The position numbers were made by a program, and so were the translations under genes. DNA of 64,000 nt from the NCBI GenBank assembly GCA_963575745.1, contig CAUYUJ010008558.1, positions 207,501-271,500 on the forward strand, read 5' to 3'. Shown one piece after another: positions 54,601 to 63,920 of this stretch. The first letter of the stretch is position 1; the number at the start of each line of letters is the position of its first letter. The notes under the pieces are model-generated. The model did no database searches. It saw only the letters and a program-made list of their open reading frames with translations, and was not told the origin of the DNA. Source of the DNA: Prorocentrum cordatum. Its lineage: Eukaryota > Sar > Dinophyceae > Prorocentrales > Prorocentraceae.

Positions 54601-56322
54601 CACGGCGAAGGTCAGCTGGGGTCAACTCGGGCAGGGGCTCGAGCGCCTCGAAGCGAGCACCTGTCGGCGGGGAAACCTGCTGGTCTTCGGCATGCCACAG
54701 ATCAGAAAACTTAGCACATTCAGACTCAAGGAGGGCCTGTGGGTCCGAAACAACTTCACCTTTGACGCTGAGGGTAGTGGTGGGGGTCCAAGCAGGGGCC
54801 CCTCGAACAACCCCATGGGCGTGCCGAGCCCCTGACTCAATGTTGGTCTTAAGCCAGGACACCCACTTACGGTTCTCAGCATTACGATGTTCACTCTCGG
54901 CCACAGCTTGGGCCTGGGAGACCGCATCCAGGGCATACTCGGGTTCCCCATAGACGACGGGCTGACCAGGGGGGCTGTGGGCGACGACATCCCTGCAACG
55001 CTGGAGCAGCGCGGCCGCGTGGCCGCTCCACTCTCCCAGCCTGACAGGGGGATTGAAAAGCTCAGCAGCCGTGGCACAGAGATGGCTGCTGCGTGCCGAG
55101 CTGTGCTCGGCGCGTCCTGACACTGTCGTTTCGATTAAACTGCTACGAGCAAAACGCGGGGAGGAGGGGGGCTCGGGCGCAGCCGTCGACGCTCCTAAGG
55201 CGCACAGCTGCAACCAAAGCCGAAAGCGATTGCTGGGCCAGCGGAGCTGCGGGGCCAACTGCGACGTCGACGAAACACCTTCCATCGAGGCCGTACCCGA
55301 CTGCAGCACGCTAACCCAGTGCAGCTCCGCTTGGCGTCCTCGACTGCCGTGGTGCGAGAGACGGCACTGAAATACCCCTTCGAGCTCCTTGTCAGCCATG
55401 TTGGCCCAATGTTTATAGATGGTGTCCAGATGATACTGGGTCACATCAGTCTCCCCTCTCTCAGCCACCACCAGGGCTCGCGAGGCCAGCCGATCCAACA
55501 CTCCCCACTCGGAAGGGGGCTCGGGGCACGGCCCCGCGGGCCTGCTGGTGAGCGAGGGTGGGGGACGTCGAAAAGTCAAAGCTTTGAGAGACGCGAGGGA
55601 GGGGTGGAAAGTGAGGGAGACAGGGTCATGCGTCGCTAACTCCGAATCGCTCACTACCTTCACGCCCTTGATCGCCTGCGCCAGGCGGGAGCAACAGAGG
55701 AAGAAATCGAACATCTTCACGCCCCCAGTGCTACGACAGGTGCCTAAAGCTCCAGGGGGGTACACAATGTCAGCTCCCATCCTTCTGTGAATCGACGAGC
55801 CTGCTAGCACGGCGGGCTCCACGTTGAAGTCAGCACCGACAACGAACGGCACAGACATGCTCTTTGCTCGCGCCGCCACGCCAGCAAGAATATCCTGATT
55901 GAAATCACTAAGTCCAACACAATCCTGCAGGTAGGCACTAACAACGTAGAAAGAGGCCTGACCTGGGAGGTGGACGAGAGCTCCGAGGGCCCTGTGGGGC
56001 CGAATCGTGGGACCAAAGTCGGGGCGGTGCAACCCGAGGAAGGATCTAACCAGGACCCCGACCCCAGCCGAGGCCCCCCCCCAGGCCCCAGGGTTCCAGG
56101 TTCGAAGCTGGCTTTCCACCCGTTTCGCACACACCAGGCCGAAGCCTTCCTGATGTCCTCAGCGCTAATGAGCTTGTGCTCCTGGGCGAGCACGATGTGG
56201 GCCGAGGTAATACCCAAAAACTGTTGGAGCGAGCTCCAAGCAGTGCCGTTAGCCGTCACTATCTCCAGTTCAATAGACTCATGAGCAGCAACAAAATCTC
56301 CTCGGTCCCAAGGGCGATGCAT
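51664..56322 (-). pseudogene. ORF2 polyprotein of LINE element B (endonuclease-RT-zinc finger-RNase H)
   Basis: From ATG at 56322 (MHRPWDRGDF). Domains: APE-type endonuclease (ELEIVTANGTAW, LAQEHKL, VVGADFNVEP, MFDFFLCC, THDPV). RT (KHTATSVGGFH, LWDLLKFYESVDL with the motif-A Asp, GLVAGCGFATTL, motif C). CCHC-like finger (CPLCEVARGTIFHRLWCC, 52.9 kb). RNase H with all four acids (FTDGSC, QAGEFAA, YSDCQNF, GNDLADHYAK). A Cys-rich C-terminus (CNHC ... CVRC). About 1550 codons. Four lesions: a G9 run at 56074-56082, a TAG at 53939-53941 replacing the Tyr of YIDD, a shift near 53640-53660, and a 12-G (forward) run at 52718-52729. Otherwise well preserved. Confidence 0.88.
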
Positions 56323-56407
56323 ACACGAGTTTCGCGGGGCATCCAAAACTGGGCAGGAGGTAGGGAGTCTAGGGTAGGAGAAGGGTGATGGCACGGCACA
56401 GGTCTGG

Positions 56408-57550
56408 CTAGGAACGAGCCGCGCCCTTGACTGGGGGGCCCGCTGGTGGCGGCGCCTTCCCGTCTGGGACAGCGGTGGGCGCCTTGGGCGGTGCCCTGCG
56501 GATCGCCTCACGAGCCCGGGCACGGACAGAGGCGCCAGGCTTAGAAGGCGGGGCACCAGGGGCGACAGGCGGCGCTGGGGTGGCCTTGCTTCCAGCAGCA
56601 GAGGCCGACGCCCCCGATGCCTCAGAGGCGGCGGCGGCCGCAGCGCCTCCTGCAGGTACACCAGCAGCAGCAGGTTCGGCATCCGTCTTCCGTTTCTTCT
56701 CGAGCCGCTTGGCCTGCTCCTGGTGGTTCTTCTTGAGCTCGACGCACTTCGACTGAACCTCCCCGAACAGGGCCGCCGTGAGGGTCTTGATGCTCTCCGA
56801 CAGCTGCTCCTTCCGAGACTGGGCTTCACGCAGGTCATCTGGAGTGACGTCCTGAAACTCCGTCAAACCGAACATGTCGCCATCGTCCAGCACGAAAGAG
56901 GACACCTTGCCATCCAGGATGTCCTGCAGGCGAAACACTGGGGCGGCTGGGCCCTCTTGTGGCTGCGACGGCTGGACCGTGACCGACAGGTGCAACTCTG
57001 AGATGGCCGACTTGTATTCCTCATCGTAGCGCTCCAGCTCCTGCAGCGTGGCCTCCAGGTCTGCGCGCTGCTGAGCCAGCTTCCGCTCGAGGCCGTGGAC
57101 GTGGTCCAGGTCGCGATCCAGCTTCTTCTCGAGCCTCTGGATCTCCTTGAAAGCCGCATCTGCCCGTTGCTGCGGGGGCAGAGGGGCTTGCTCCAACTGG
57201 GCCACCTTCTCTTGCGCCAAGGAGAGCAGGGAAGCGTCCCCCACCTTGGCGCTGAGCTCCACCAGCTGCTGCAACTCCGTCTTGGTCGCAGTCGGGACGG
57301 TGGCAGGCCGCACGGGTGGAGTCTTTCCCGACACTGCGTCTGCTGCAGCACGACGGACTTCAGCAGCAGCCGCTCCACGGGGAACTCCTCCTCCTCTGGC
57401 CTGACCGTCTCCTGGCACGGGCTCAGTCCACTTCTTACCGCAGTGCTTGCACCACATGTAGTGACCCATGTTCTTGCGGCAGCCGCAGTGCCCGCAAGTC
57501 CACTTCTTGGTTGCGTCGTAGCCGCTACGAGGCTTGCCACCAAAAGCCAT
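56408..57550 (-). CDS. ORF1 protein of LINE element B (zinc finger, coiled coil)
   Basis: Intact, 380 codons from ATG at 57550 (MAFGGKPRSGYDATKKW). This start was chosen because it is the first ATG after the spliced leader and begins the conserved-looking part. A CxxC-x10-CxxC zinc ribbon is at residues 19-34 (CGHC ... CKHC). A long coiled coil spans about residues 140-200 (LEKKLDRDLDHVHGLERKL and on) and a second helical stretch is near residues 255-310. The C-terminal 90 residues are Ala/Pro-rich and basic. Likely an RNA-binding nucleocapsid-like chaperone that packages the element RNA. It ends 85 bases before the ORF2 start, a bicistronic LINE layout. Confidence 0.8.
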   Translation of the reverse strand: MAFGGKPRSGYDATKKWTCGHCGCRKNMGHYMWCKHCGKKWTEPVPGDGQARGGGVPRGAAAAEVRRAAADAVSGKTPPVRPATVPTATKTELQQLVELSAKVGDASLLSLAQEKVAQLEQAPLPPQQRADAAFKEIQRLEKKLDRDLDHVHGLERKLAQQRADLEATLQELERYDEEYKSAISELHLSVTVQPSQPQEGPAAPVFRLQDILDGKVSSFVLDDGDMFGLTEFQDVTPDDLREAQSRKEQLSESIKTLTAALFGEVQSKCVELKKNHQEQAKRLEKKRKTDAEPAAAGVPAGGAAAAAASEASGASASAAGSKATPAPPVAPGAPPSKPGASVRARAREAIRRAPPKAPTAVPDGKAPPPAGPPVKGAARS

Positions 57551-57660
57551 CGCAGCGCCGCCGTGAGGGAAAGGGGTGTCCGAGCCACACTGGCCCGCGA
57601 ACACCCAGCCGTTCTGAAGATCGGTGATCGCATGCACAAAAATGGATTGTGCCAGAACGG

Positions 57661-57682
57661 CTTGAGCCAAAATGGCTACGGA
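57661..57682 (-). other. Dinoflagellate spliced leader (DinoSL) at the 5' end of element B
   Basis: The 22-nt minus-strand sequence is T followed by CCGTAGCCATTTTGGCTCAA and G, an exact match to the DinoSL consensus (first base T, A or G). It lies directly against the TCC array on its 5' side and 110 nt upstream of the ORF1 ATG. An SL exon is normally found on mature mRNAs, not on the gene that receives it. Confidence 0.95.
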
Positions 57683-58275
57683 AGGAGGAGGAGGAGGAGG
57701 AGGAGGAGGAGGAGGAGGAGGAGGAGGAGGAGGAGGAGGAGGAGGAGGGGGAGGGGGAGGGAGGAGGAGGAGGAGGAGGGGGAGGGGAGGGAGGCGGAGG
57801 GAGAGAGGAGGAGGAGGAGGAGGAGGAGGAGGAGGAGGAGGGGAGGGGAGGGGGCGGAGGAGAGGAAGAGGAGGAGGAGGGGAGAGGAGGAGGAGGAGGT
57901 GGAGAGGAGGAGGGAGGAGGAGGAGGAGGAGGAGGAGGAGGAGGAGGAGGAGGAGGAGGGAGGGAGGGGGGGAGGGAGGGAGGGAGGGAGGGAGGGAGGA
58001 GGGAGGGGGAGGGAGGGTGGGAGGGAGGGTGGGAAGGGAGGGAGGGAGGGAGGGAGGGAGGGAAGGGAGGGAGGGAGGAGGGAGGGTGGGAGGGAGGGGA
58101 GGGAGGGGGAGGTGAGGGAGGAGGAGAGGAGGAGGAGGAGGAGGAGGAGGGGGAGGGGGAGGAGGAGGAGGGGAAGGGGGAGGGGGAGGGAGGCGGAGGA
58201 AGTGGAGGAGGAGGAGGGGAGGAGGAGGTGGAAGAGGAGGAGGAGGAGGAGGAGGAGGAGGAGGAGGAGGAGGAT
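57683..58275 (+). repeat. GGA/GGGA microsatellite at the 5' end of element B
   Basis: (GGA)n with GGGAGGGAGGGA stretches at 57955-58085. Confidence 0.95.
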
Positions 58276-58481
58276 GAGGACGGGCCGCCTAAGCCCTTCG
58301 GAGAAACCCTCCACCTGGGCCCTGGCGCGGCCCACCCCGCCGCCAGGCTCTGCTGCAGCAGGCCCGCCCCCTGGCCCGGCAGCGCCGGGAGGGCGCCGGG
58401 CGGCACCTGCTCGGAGCGCCGCAGGCCCGCACGCCCCGGACTGGGCCTGGCCAGGCAGGATCCTGGGCCCAGGTAGGGTTA

Positions 58482-58775
58482 GGTCGGGCGTGTCCCCCTA
58501 CATGGGGCGACGACATCTATATCTATAAATGTGTATATATATATATATACACACATATCCACTGTTCCCTGGCCAGGCCCAGCCTGTACGCCACGCCCTC
58601 CTGGCAGCTCCTGGGCCCAGGAAAGGCCCAGCCAAGGGGCAGTGGATATGCATAGATCCCAACTACAGGCGGGCTTCGACGAAAAAGGAAAGGCGAAACA
58701 TACTCAAAAACAGTCCATAAAATATTCAAAACAAACTTCGCAAAACTATTCCCCCTGTAGAGGGACGTGCCCGAC
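58482..58775 (+). mobile_element. R6 TIR element, copy 3
   Basis: TA|GGTCGGGCGTGTCCCCCTAC ... CCCTGTAGAGGGACGTGCCC. The interior has a (TA)n/(CA)n tract and AAATATTCAAAACAAA like copy 1. Confidence 0.72.
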
Positions 58776-58945
58776 TGCGAGTAAAGCTGCGCGAGAAGGA
58801 GGCAAGCCCATTGGCCGCCCATGCCGAAGCTTCTTCGAGCGCGGCGGGCCTTCGGAAGTAGTCAAGGAAGGGCCGAAGAGGCCCGGATGCAAGGGCACCC
58901 CTGGGAAGGTTACAATCCTTCCCATAGGTTTCGACTGTTTGCTGC
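58776..58945 (+). mobile_element. R3-related copy (left end eroded)
   Basis: Aligns with the R3 interior (GCGCGAGAAGGAGGCAAGCC, AAGCTTCTTCGAGCGCGGCG, CCTGGGAAGGTT) and ends TTTCGACTGT. Immediately abuts R6 copy 3. Confidence 0.6.
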
Positions 58946-59009
58946 ATCTTCGAGGGGGGTCATATGTCTCGTCGCGCCCCTGGCCGCGTCGAGTCCGTGT
59001 CGAATCATG

Positions 59010-59162
59010 TCGGACACACCGAAGCCGCGTCGAATCCACGTCGATTCCACGCCGACCCCATGCCAGATCCGCGTGGAGTCCGCATCGGGCACGCGTCGGG
59101 CACAAGAGAAGGCACCAATTTGGGGGACAGATGAGGTCTCGAGGCAGCGTAAGCCTGGGAGC
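59010..59162 (-). CDS. Candidate exon downstream of an R1-type intron
   Basis: On the minus strand it follows TTGTTCTTCGTCTAG, a good acceptor. Reading frame not certain; all three frames are open for 25-40 codons (for example LPGLRCLETSSVPQIGAF). Called only because of its splice context with the next exon. Confidence 0.28.
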
Positions 59163-59362
59163 CTAGACGAAGAACAATGGCAAAAAGCATGCACTTTCGA
59201 AGGTCCGCGCGGACTTCTCGGATCGGCGCCGGAGCGCTTCGCACACCGAGGGTGAGGTGATACCAGCGGCATCGATGAAAGGGGTCTTCGCGGAGCTCCG
59301 ACAGTGCATGCTGATAACGATGCTTCCTCTTCGTCCTACAAGATCCATTTTCCTATTCTCAC
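59163..59362 (-). mobile_element. Candidate 200-bp R1 intron (introner candidate)
   Basis: Sense strand GTGAGAATAGG ... TTCTTCGTCTAG. It holds inverted arms GCATGCACTGTCGGAGCTCC and GGACCTTCGAAAGTGCATGC around a GGCGCCGATCC core. Outer arms (GTAGGACGAAGAGGAAG / TTGTTCTTCGTCTAG) are also complementary. Confidence 0.6.
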
Positions 59363-59857
59363 CCTCCTCCTTCTGGCATCAGAGAAGATCGGCGCGCACG
59401 CCCTCCAGTCTTGGCCAGGAAGGCATGCACACCGACCGTGGGCCGGGCCAGGGACCGCCCAGACCAGGCCGAGTGTTGGCGTGGAGCCGACGCCTCCGGC
59501 CTTCTTCCTCGAGCAGACGATGCGCGGCTGGAGCAGGCGGCCACCCTCCAGGCCGCACGCGCCCGGGAGGCAGCCGGCGAGACTGAGCGACCCCTCGGAG
59601 GCGACCTTGGCGAGCGCCCTCAGGCCGGGCACGGCCCGCAGGGGGCCACCCGGAGGCACCGGCGCAGGAGCTGCCACGTCGAGCCCCAGGTCCATCATCA
59701 TGGCGGACGCACCGTGGGCTGCGGCCGCTGCCGCGACCCTGGCCTGCAGCGCGCCCATCCAGTCGGCAGCTGGAGGCGGCATCACCTTTGGTGAGGCGTC
59801 GAGCTGCGCACAGAAGGGCGCCCCCCCAAGAAGCTCCCGCTGGCCTCCGAGTACCAA
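59363..59857 (-). CDS. Candidate exon, unknown product
   Basis: About 165 codons on the minus strand without stops: QRELLGGAPFCAQLDASPKV, then ADWMGALQARVAAAAAAHGA, then MMMDLGLDVAAPAPV and LRALAKVASEGSLSLAGCLP, with more Ala/Gly-rich sequence after it. It ends at a GTGAGA donor. The composition and lack of low-complexity runs suggest a real exon; no family recognised. Confidence 0.45.
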
Positions 59858-60019
59858 GGGTTCGTGTCGTGTCGACCCCGGCGTTGGTTCCTGACTCCGT
59901 GGCGATCGTTGAACCTTGAACGACCGGCCGCTTTCGAAACGTCGGGTCGTTCAACCTCGAACGATTCTGGGTCGCCTGTCGTCGCCTGTCGACACGAAGC
60001 GAACCTACCGTAGTCCAGA

Positions 60020-60100
60020 GGGCGGTCTCAACATCCTAGCGCCGCCTCCGGCGGCGCCCCTGGGGTGCTCCGCGCCCCAGAGTTGAGGTGCTGACATCGC
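60020..60100. repeat. Small GC-rich foldback
   Basis: Arms GGGCGGTCTCAACATC and GTTGAGGTGCTGACATCGCCC flank GCGCCGCCTCCGGCGGCGCC, an R1-like core. Confidence 0.6.
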
Positions 60101-60109
60101 CCTGGGCTA

Positions 60110-60288
60110 CAGTCGGGGCGTTGACCTAAGCAACCCGAAAGAAGGAACGAGGCCCTTCTTGTTCTCCATGAGTTGAACTCTGATGTCCCAGCGAAAAGCT
60201 GAAGAAAACCTGGGGCAAACTGTGCCACAATGAGGGAACACGGAGCCCCTCCCCAACGAGAAGGGCTCCTCCCTCGGCGCCCCGACAG
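60110..60288 (+). mobile_element. R5 TIR element, copy 1
   Basis: TA|CAGTCGGGGCGTTGACC ... GCGCCCCGACAG (right end mutated). 179 bp, homologous to copy 2 along its length. Confidence 0.78.
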
Positions 60289-60383
60289 TCCTGGGGGGGG
60301 GCATGCCGAGGCCGGCGGGGACCACTCGGCGGAGCTGCCTGTGCGCAGCCCGAAGCCTCACCTCACGGGACTCACGCACCATT

Positions 60384-60552
60384 GATGGGCCCGTTTTCCA
60401 CCACCACCACCACTATAAGTTGGAGGGGGAGGGGGTCCTCCTCCTCATCCTCCTCCTCCTCGTCCTCCTCCTCCTCCGCCTCCTCCTCCCTCTCCTCCCC
60501 CCCCCTCCCCCTCCAACTTGTGGTGGTGGTGGTGGTGGAAGACAGGCCCATC
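60384..60552. repeat. Long hairpin: ~52-bp arms around a TCC array
   Basis: Left arm 60384-60435 (GATGGGCCCGTTTTCCACCA ... GGAGGGGGAGGGGG). Right arm 60497-60552 is its complement. The loop is (TCC)n. Confidence 0.85.
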
Positions 60553-60917
60553 GACCATGGCACAGCGGCCTCGCCCCGCGACACACGCGGGCCGGCAGCG
60601 TGGCACACTGCGTGCCGGCAGAGGGCGCGCACGCGCGACCCTGCGCGAGAAGCTTGCGTGCGGAGGCCTGCGCCGTCGACGCTGCTTTGGGGGAAACCAG
60701 AAGGCAAGGATACCGCTACTCCCCAGACCTCTCCTACGGTGCGGTGCGGTCTGACCCAAACTTCGAGGCGAATCCAGCGGTAGCGACGAGGGCCCCCCAG
60801 GAGACCCGAGGCAAGGGCAGCGGTATCGGTACCTCGCCGTGGTCGTCGTGTCGTCGCCGTCGTCGCCGCCGTCGCCGTCGCATCTGACGATTTCTTCCTT
60901 TGCCCACCTTTGTCGAG

Positions 60918-61121
60918 GACCAGCCGTTGGGCGAGCGCGGGTGCCTCAGACTCAGAGGCGCCAAGCCGAGCGACGGGCTGCTCTTCGAGAGTCCCTGGCC
61001 GCGGACGAGCCCGGGGCTCCTCTTGGCACTGCTGGCCTGCGGGGGGGCCACGGCTGCACCAGCGCGGCCGACGGGGCGGGCGGCGCCGATGACCACGCGC
61101 GACCTTGCGGGCAAGATCTCT
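60918..61121 (+). CDS. Candidate exon, unknown product
   Basis: Preceded by TTTCTTCCTTTGCCCACCTTTGTCGAG in two pieces (a strong pyrimidine tract and AG). It is 204 bases, phase 0-0: DQPLGERGCLRLRGAKPSDG, then LLFESPWPRTSPGLLLALLA and TTRDLAGKIS, up to GTCGCA. Good splice context, no family recognised. Confidence 0.42.
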
Positions 61122-61194
61122 GTCGCACGTAGCACCCCTAACCCTCGATACCCCCCCCCCTCGGCTTCGACCGTACCCCTCTTCGTCTTCGCCT

Positions 61195-62200
61195 TCATTG
61201 GGAAGGTGGCTCCTCCGAAGGCCCCAGTGGCTACGACCACATGCGCCCGCGCAACCCAGTACGGCGCTTCGTGGCCCCATAGGGAGCTCCTCCGAAGGCC
61301 CCAGTGGCTGTGACCACATGCGCCCGCGCCATCCAGTACAGCGCGTCCTGGCCCCACTGGGAGCTCCACCGAAGGCTCCAGTGGCTGTGACCGCCTGCGT
61401 CGGCGCCGCCCGTCGCCCCCAGGCGCTGACCATGTGCTCCCGCGGGCTCCCAAGCACACCCGTGCGCTCCCGAGCGCTCCCAAGCGCTCGCAAGCGCCGG
61501 AGCTTCCCAGGTGCCCCCCAAGCGCTCTCGGGCGCTCCCGTGCGCTTCCCAAGCGCACCCCAGGCGCTTCCGGGTGCCTCCATGGCGCTCCCATGGCGCT
61601 CCCATGGCGCTTCCAAGCGCTCCGCAGCGCTTCCCAGGCGCCCCCGGTTTCTCCCAGGCGTCCCCTGGGCGATCTCGGGCGCTCCTGAGCGCTCCCAAGC
61701 GCAAGGCGCTCCCAAGCGCTCCTGGGCGCTCTCCAGGCGCTCTCTCTCCGGGCGCTCCCACAAGCGCCCGCAGGCTCCCAGGCGCTCCCATGCGCTCCCA
61801 GCTTCATAGGCGCTCCCAGGCGCTTCCCAAGTCTCCCAAAAGTTTCCCATGCGCTGCCAGGCGCTCTAGGCGCTCCACGGCGCTCCCAGGCGTTCCAAGG
61901 CGCTCCCAGGCGCTCCAAGGCGCTCCCAGGCGTTCCCAAACGCCCAAACCCTAGGCGCTCCAAGGCGTTCCCAGGCGCTTACCAGGCCCTCCCACAAGCG
62001 CTCCCAGGCGCTCCACCGATGGCCCCAGTGGCTGTGATTACATGCGTCTCCCCCGACCCATTTCGGCACGCCCCTCGCGGGAGCTCCACCGAAGGCCTCG
62101 TGGCGGTGTCCACATATGCTCCCCCCCCGCTCATGTCGGCATACCCCTCACACATCCCGTGGCCCCATGAGGCGCTCCCCCTCCTTTGTCCCACCTGCCT
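61195..62200 (+). repeat. ~80-bp degenerate array interrupted by a GCGCTCCCAG array
   Basis: Units with GAAGGCCCCAGTGGCTGTGA and GGGAGCTCCACCGAAGG at about 61215, 61290, 61370 and 62020-62110. Between them (61440-61985) lie dozens of GGCGCTCCCA units. Confidence 0.85.
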
Positions 62201-62539
62201 TGAAATACTCAGTTGCATATAGTCGGGTCCTTCGCCAGGGTAAGGTAAAACGTTTGAATGATGTCCGCGCTCTCACCTTTTCGGGCTTCCAGCAGCCCGA
62301 CAGGGTCCAACAGCCTCAAGGCGGCAACAGAAGCCCCTGATGGTCCCGAGACAGCCAAAGCGCCACAAAATGGCCCCCAAGAAGTCCAGAAGACCGCACC
62401 CAGAGGGCTCCAAGACGGCCCTACAGCGACCGGAATATTCCCATGACAGTCCCCAAGGCTTCCGCGACGGTCTCCGGATGCGTCCGATCGGCCAACAGCG
62501 CCGATAGACGGCCCAGGAGGTTCCCGAGAGGCTAGGGAA

Positions 62540-62875
62540 GTTTCACAGCGTCGCTCCGCTCACTTCGGCACACCTCTTACACGGATCGTGGCCCGCAGGG
62601 AGTTCCACGGACGGCCCCAGAGACAAGGTTCCCATCCAGCCCCCCTCCCATTTCGGCACATCTCTCACACGGATCGTAGCCCACAAGGATCTCCACCTGC
62701 GGCTTCAGAGTCAGGGTCCGCATTGCGCCCCCCCGCCCCTTGCGGCACGCTTCGTCACGCGGATTGTGCCCACAGGGAGCACCACCTCAAGGCCCAGAGA
62801 CAAGCTTCGCACAACGCCCCCCCCGCCTATACCAGCACACCATCACCGGAATCATGGCCTAGAAAGGGATCCACC
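62540..62875 (+). repeat. Degenerate ~80-90 bp array
   Basis: Repeats of CATTTCGGCACATCTCTCAC, ACGGATCGTGGCCCRCAGGG and GCCCCAGAGACAAGGTTC; related to the 61.2-kb array and to 63060-63250. Confidence 0.8.
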
Positions 62876-62877
62876 TA

Positions 62878-63053
62878 CAGTCGGGGAGTTGACCTAAGGA
62901 ACCCTAAATAAGGAACGAGGCCCCTTTTTTCCATGAGTTAACCTTCGATTTCCCAACGAAAACATAAGGAAAACCTGAGGCAAGCTGCGAAACACTTAAG
63001 GAACGCGGAGCCCCTCCCCAACGAAGAGGGTTCCTTCTTCAGGGCCCCGACTG
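62878..63053 (+). mobile_element. R5 TIR element, copy 2
   Basis: TA|CAGTCGGGGAGTTGACC ... GGGCCCCGACTG|TA, 176 bp with intact TA on both sides, inserted in the degenerate array. Confidence 0.85.
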
Positions 63054-63489
63054 TATGGCACCCATGGGCAGCTTCGCACGGCGTCCCCTCGCCCATTTCG
63101 GACCATGCCCTGCACGTGTCGTGCCCCGAACGAGCTCTGCCGGCGGCCTCCGTGGGCGTGTGCGCGCGAGGGCGTCCGAACTTTTCGGCATAGCCTTCAC
63201 GTGGCCAGTACCCCAAGAGTCCGCAGGAGCCCGCTTGCCGCGTTGCCCCACGGCCTGCAGTGAAGAGAGACCCGCGCCCAGCGCAACACATGACTGCCTG
63301 GGCTTGCTCATCGAAGACGCCTGCGGCGAATCACCGCCGCCCCCTGCCTTTGTGGAAGCGCCTATGTGTCCGGCAGCTGGGCTGGAGCTTGGCCAAGCTA
63401 TCGGACCATGTGTTCCCCGAGTTGGTTTGGAAAGAGTTCGGGGAACACGGAGGAGTAGGAGGAGGAGGAGGAAAAAGGAGAAGGGGTTT

Positions 63490-63920
63490 GCCTCTTCGGA
63501 GCCTCTTGAGGCACTCTTGGGCTCGATTGGACCATCTTGGGACCGTCTTGGAGACCATGTTGGGGCTATCTTGGGCTCTCTTGGGGCCTCTTGAGGGCCT
63601 CTTGGGACCCTTTTGGGGCTTCTCGGAGGCTTCTTTGGCCGTCTCATGGCGTTCCTGGCCCGTCTGACGCCGTCGGGGGCAGTCTTGGGGGCCTCTCTGA
63701 AACGACTTGGGGCCGTCTTCGGGCGCTTCGGGTCCGTCTTGGAGGCCATCGAGAGCGTCTTGGAGGCCCCTTGGACCGTCTTGGGGCCCTCTTGGAGCCG
63801 TTTTGGAGGCCCCTTGGGCCGTCACGGAGCCATCTTGGAGGCCTCTTGGGCGATCTTGGGGCGATCTTGGGAGCCTCTTTTGGCCGTCTTGGACCGTCGG
63901 AATGCCGAAAAGGCGCATAT
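63490..63920 (+). repeat. TCTTGGGGCC low-complexity cluster
   Basis: Degenerate units GGGGCCTCTTGGAGGCC; complement of the 45.4-46.0 kb cluster. Confidence 0.8.

Noticed and set aside
57551-57670. ORF1 starting at a TTG within the spliced leader (57670)
   Set aside because: It would need a non-ATG start inside the SL. The ATG at 57550 precedes the conserved zinc ribbon and is preferred.
60434-60790. Poly-His stretches near 60.4 and 60.5 kb
   Set aside because: They come from the CCACCACCAC arms of a hairpin, not from a metal-binding protein.
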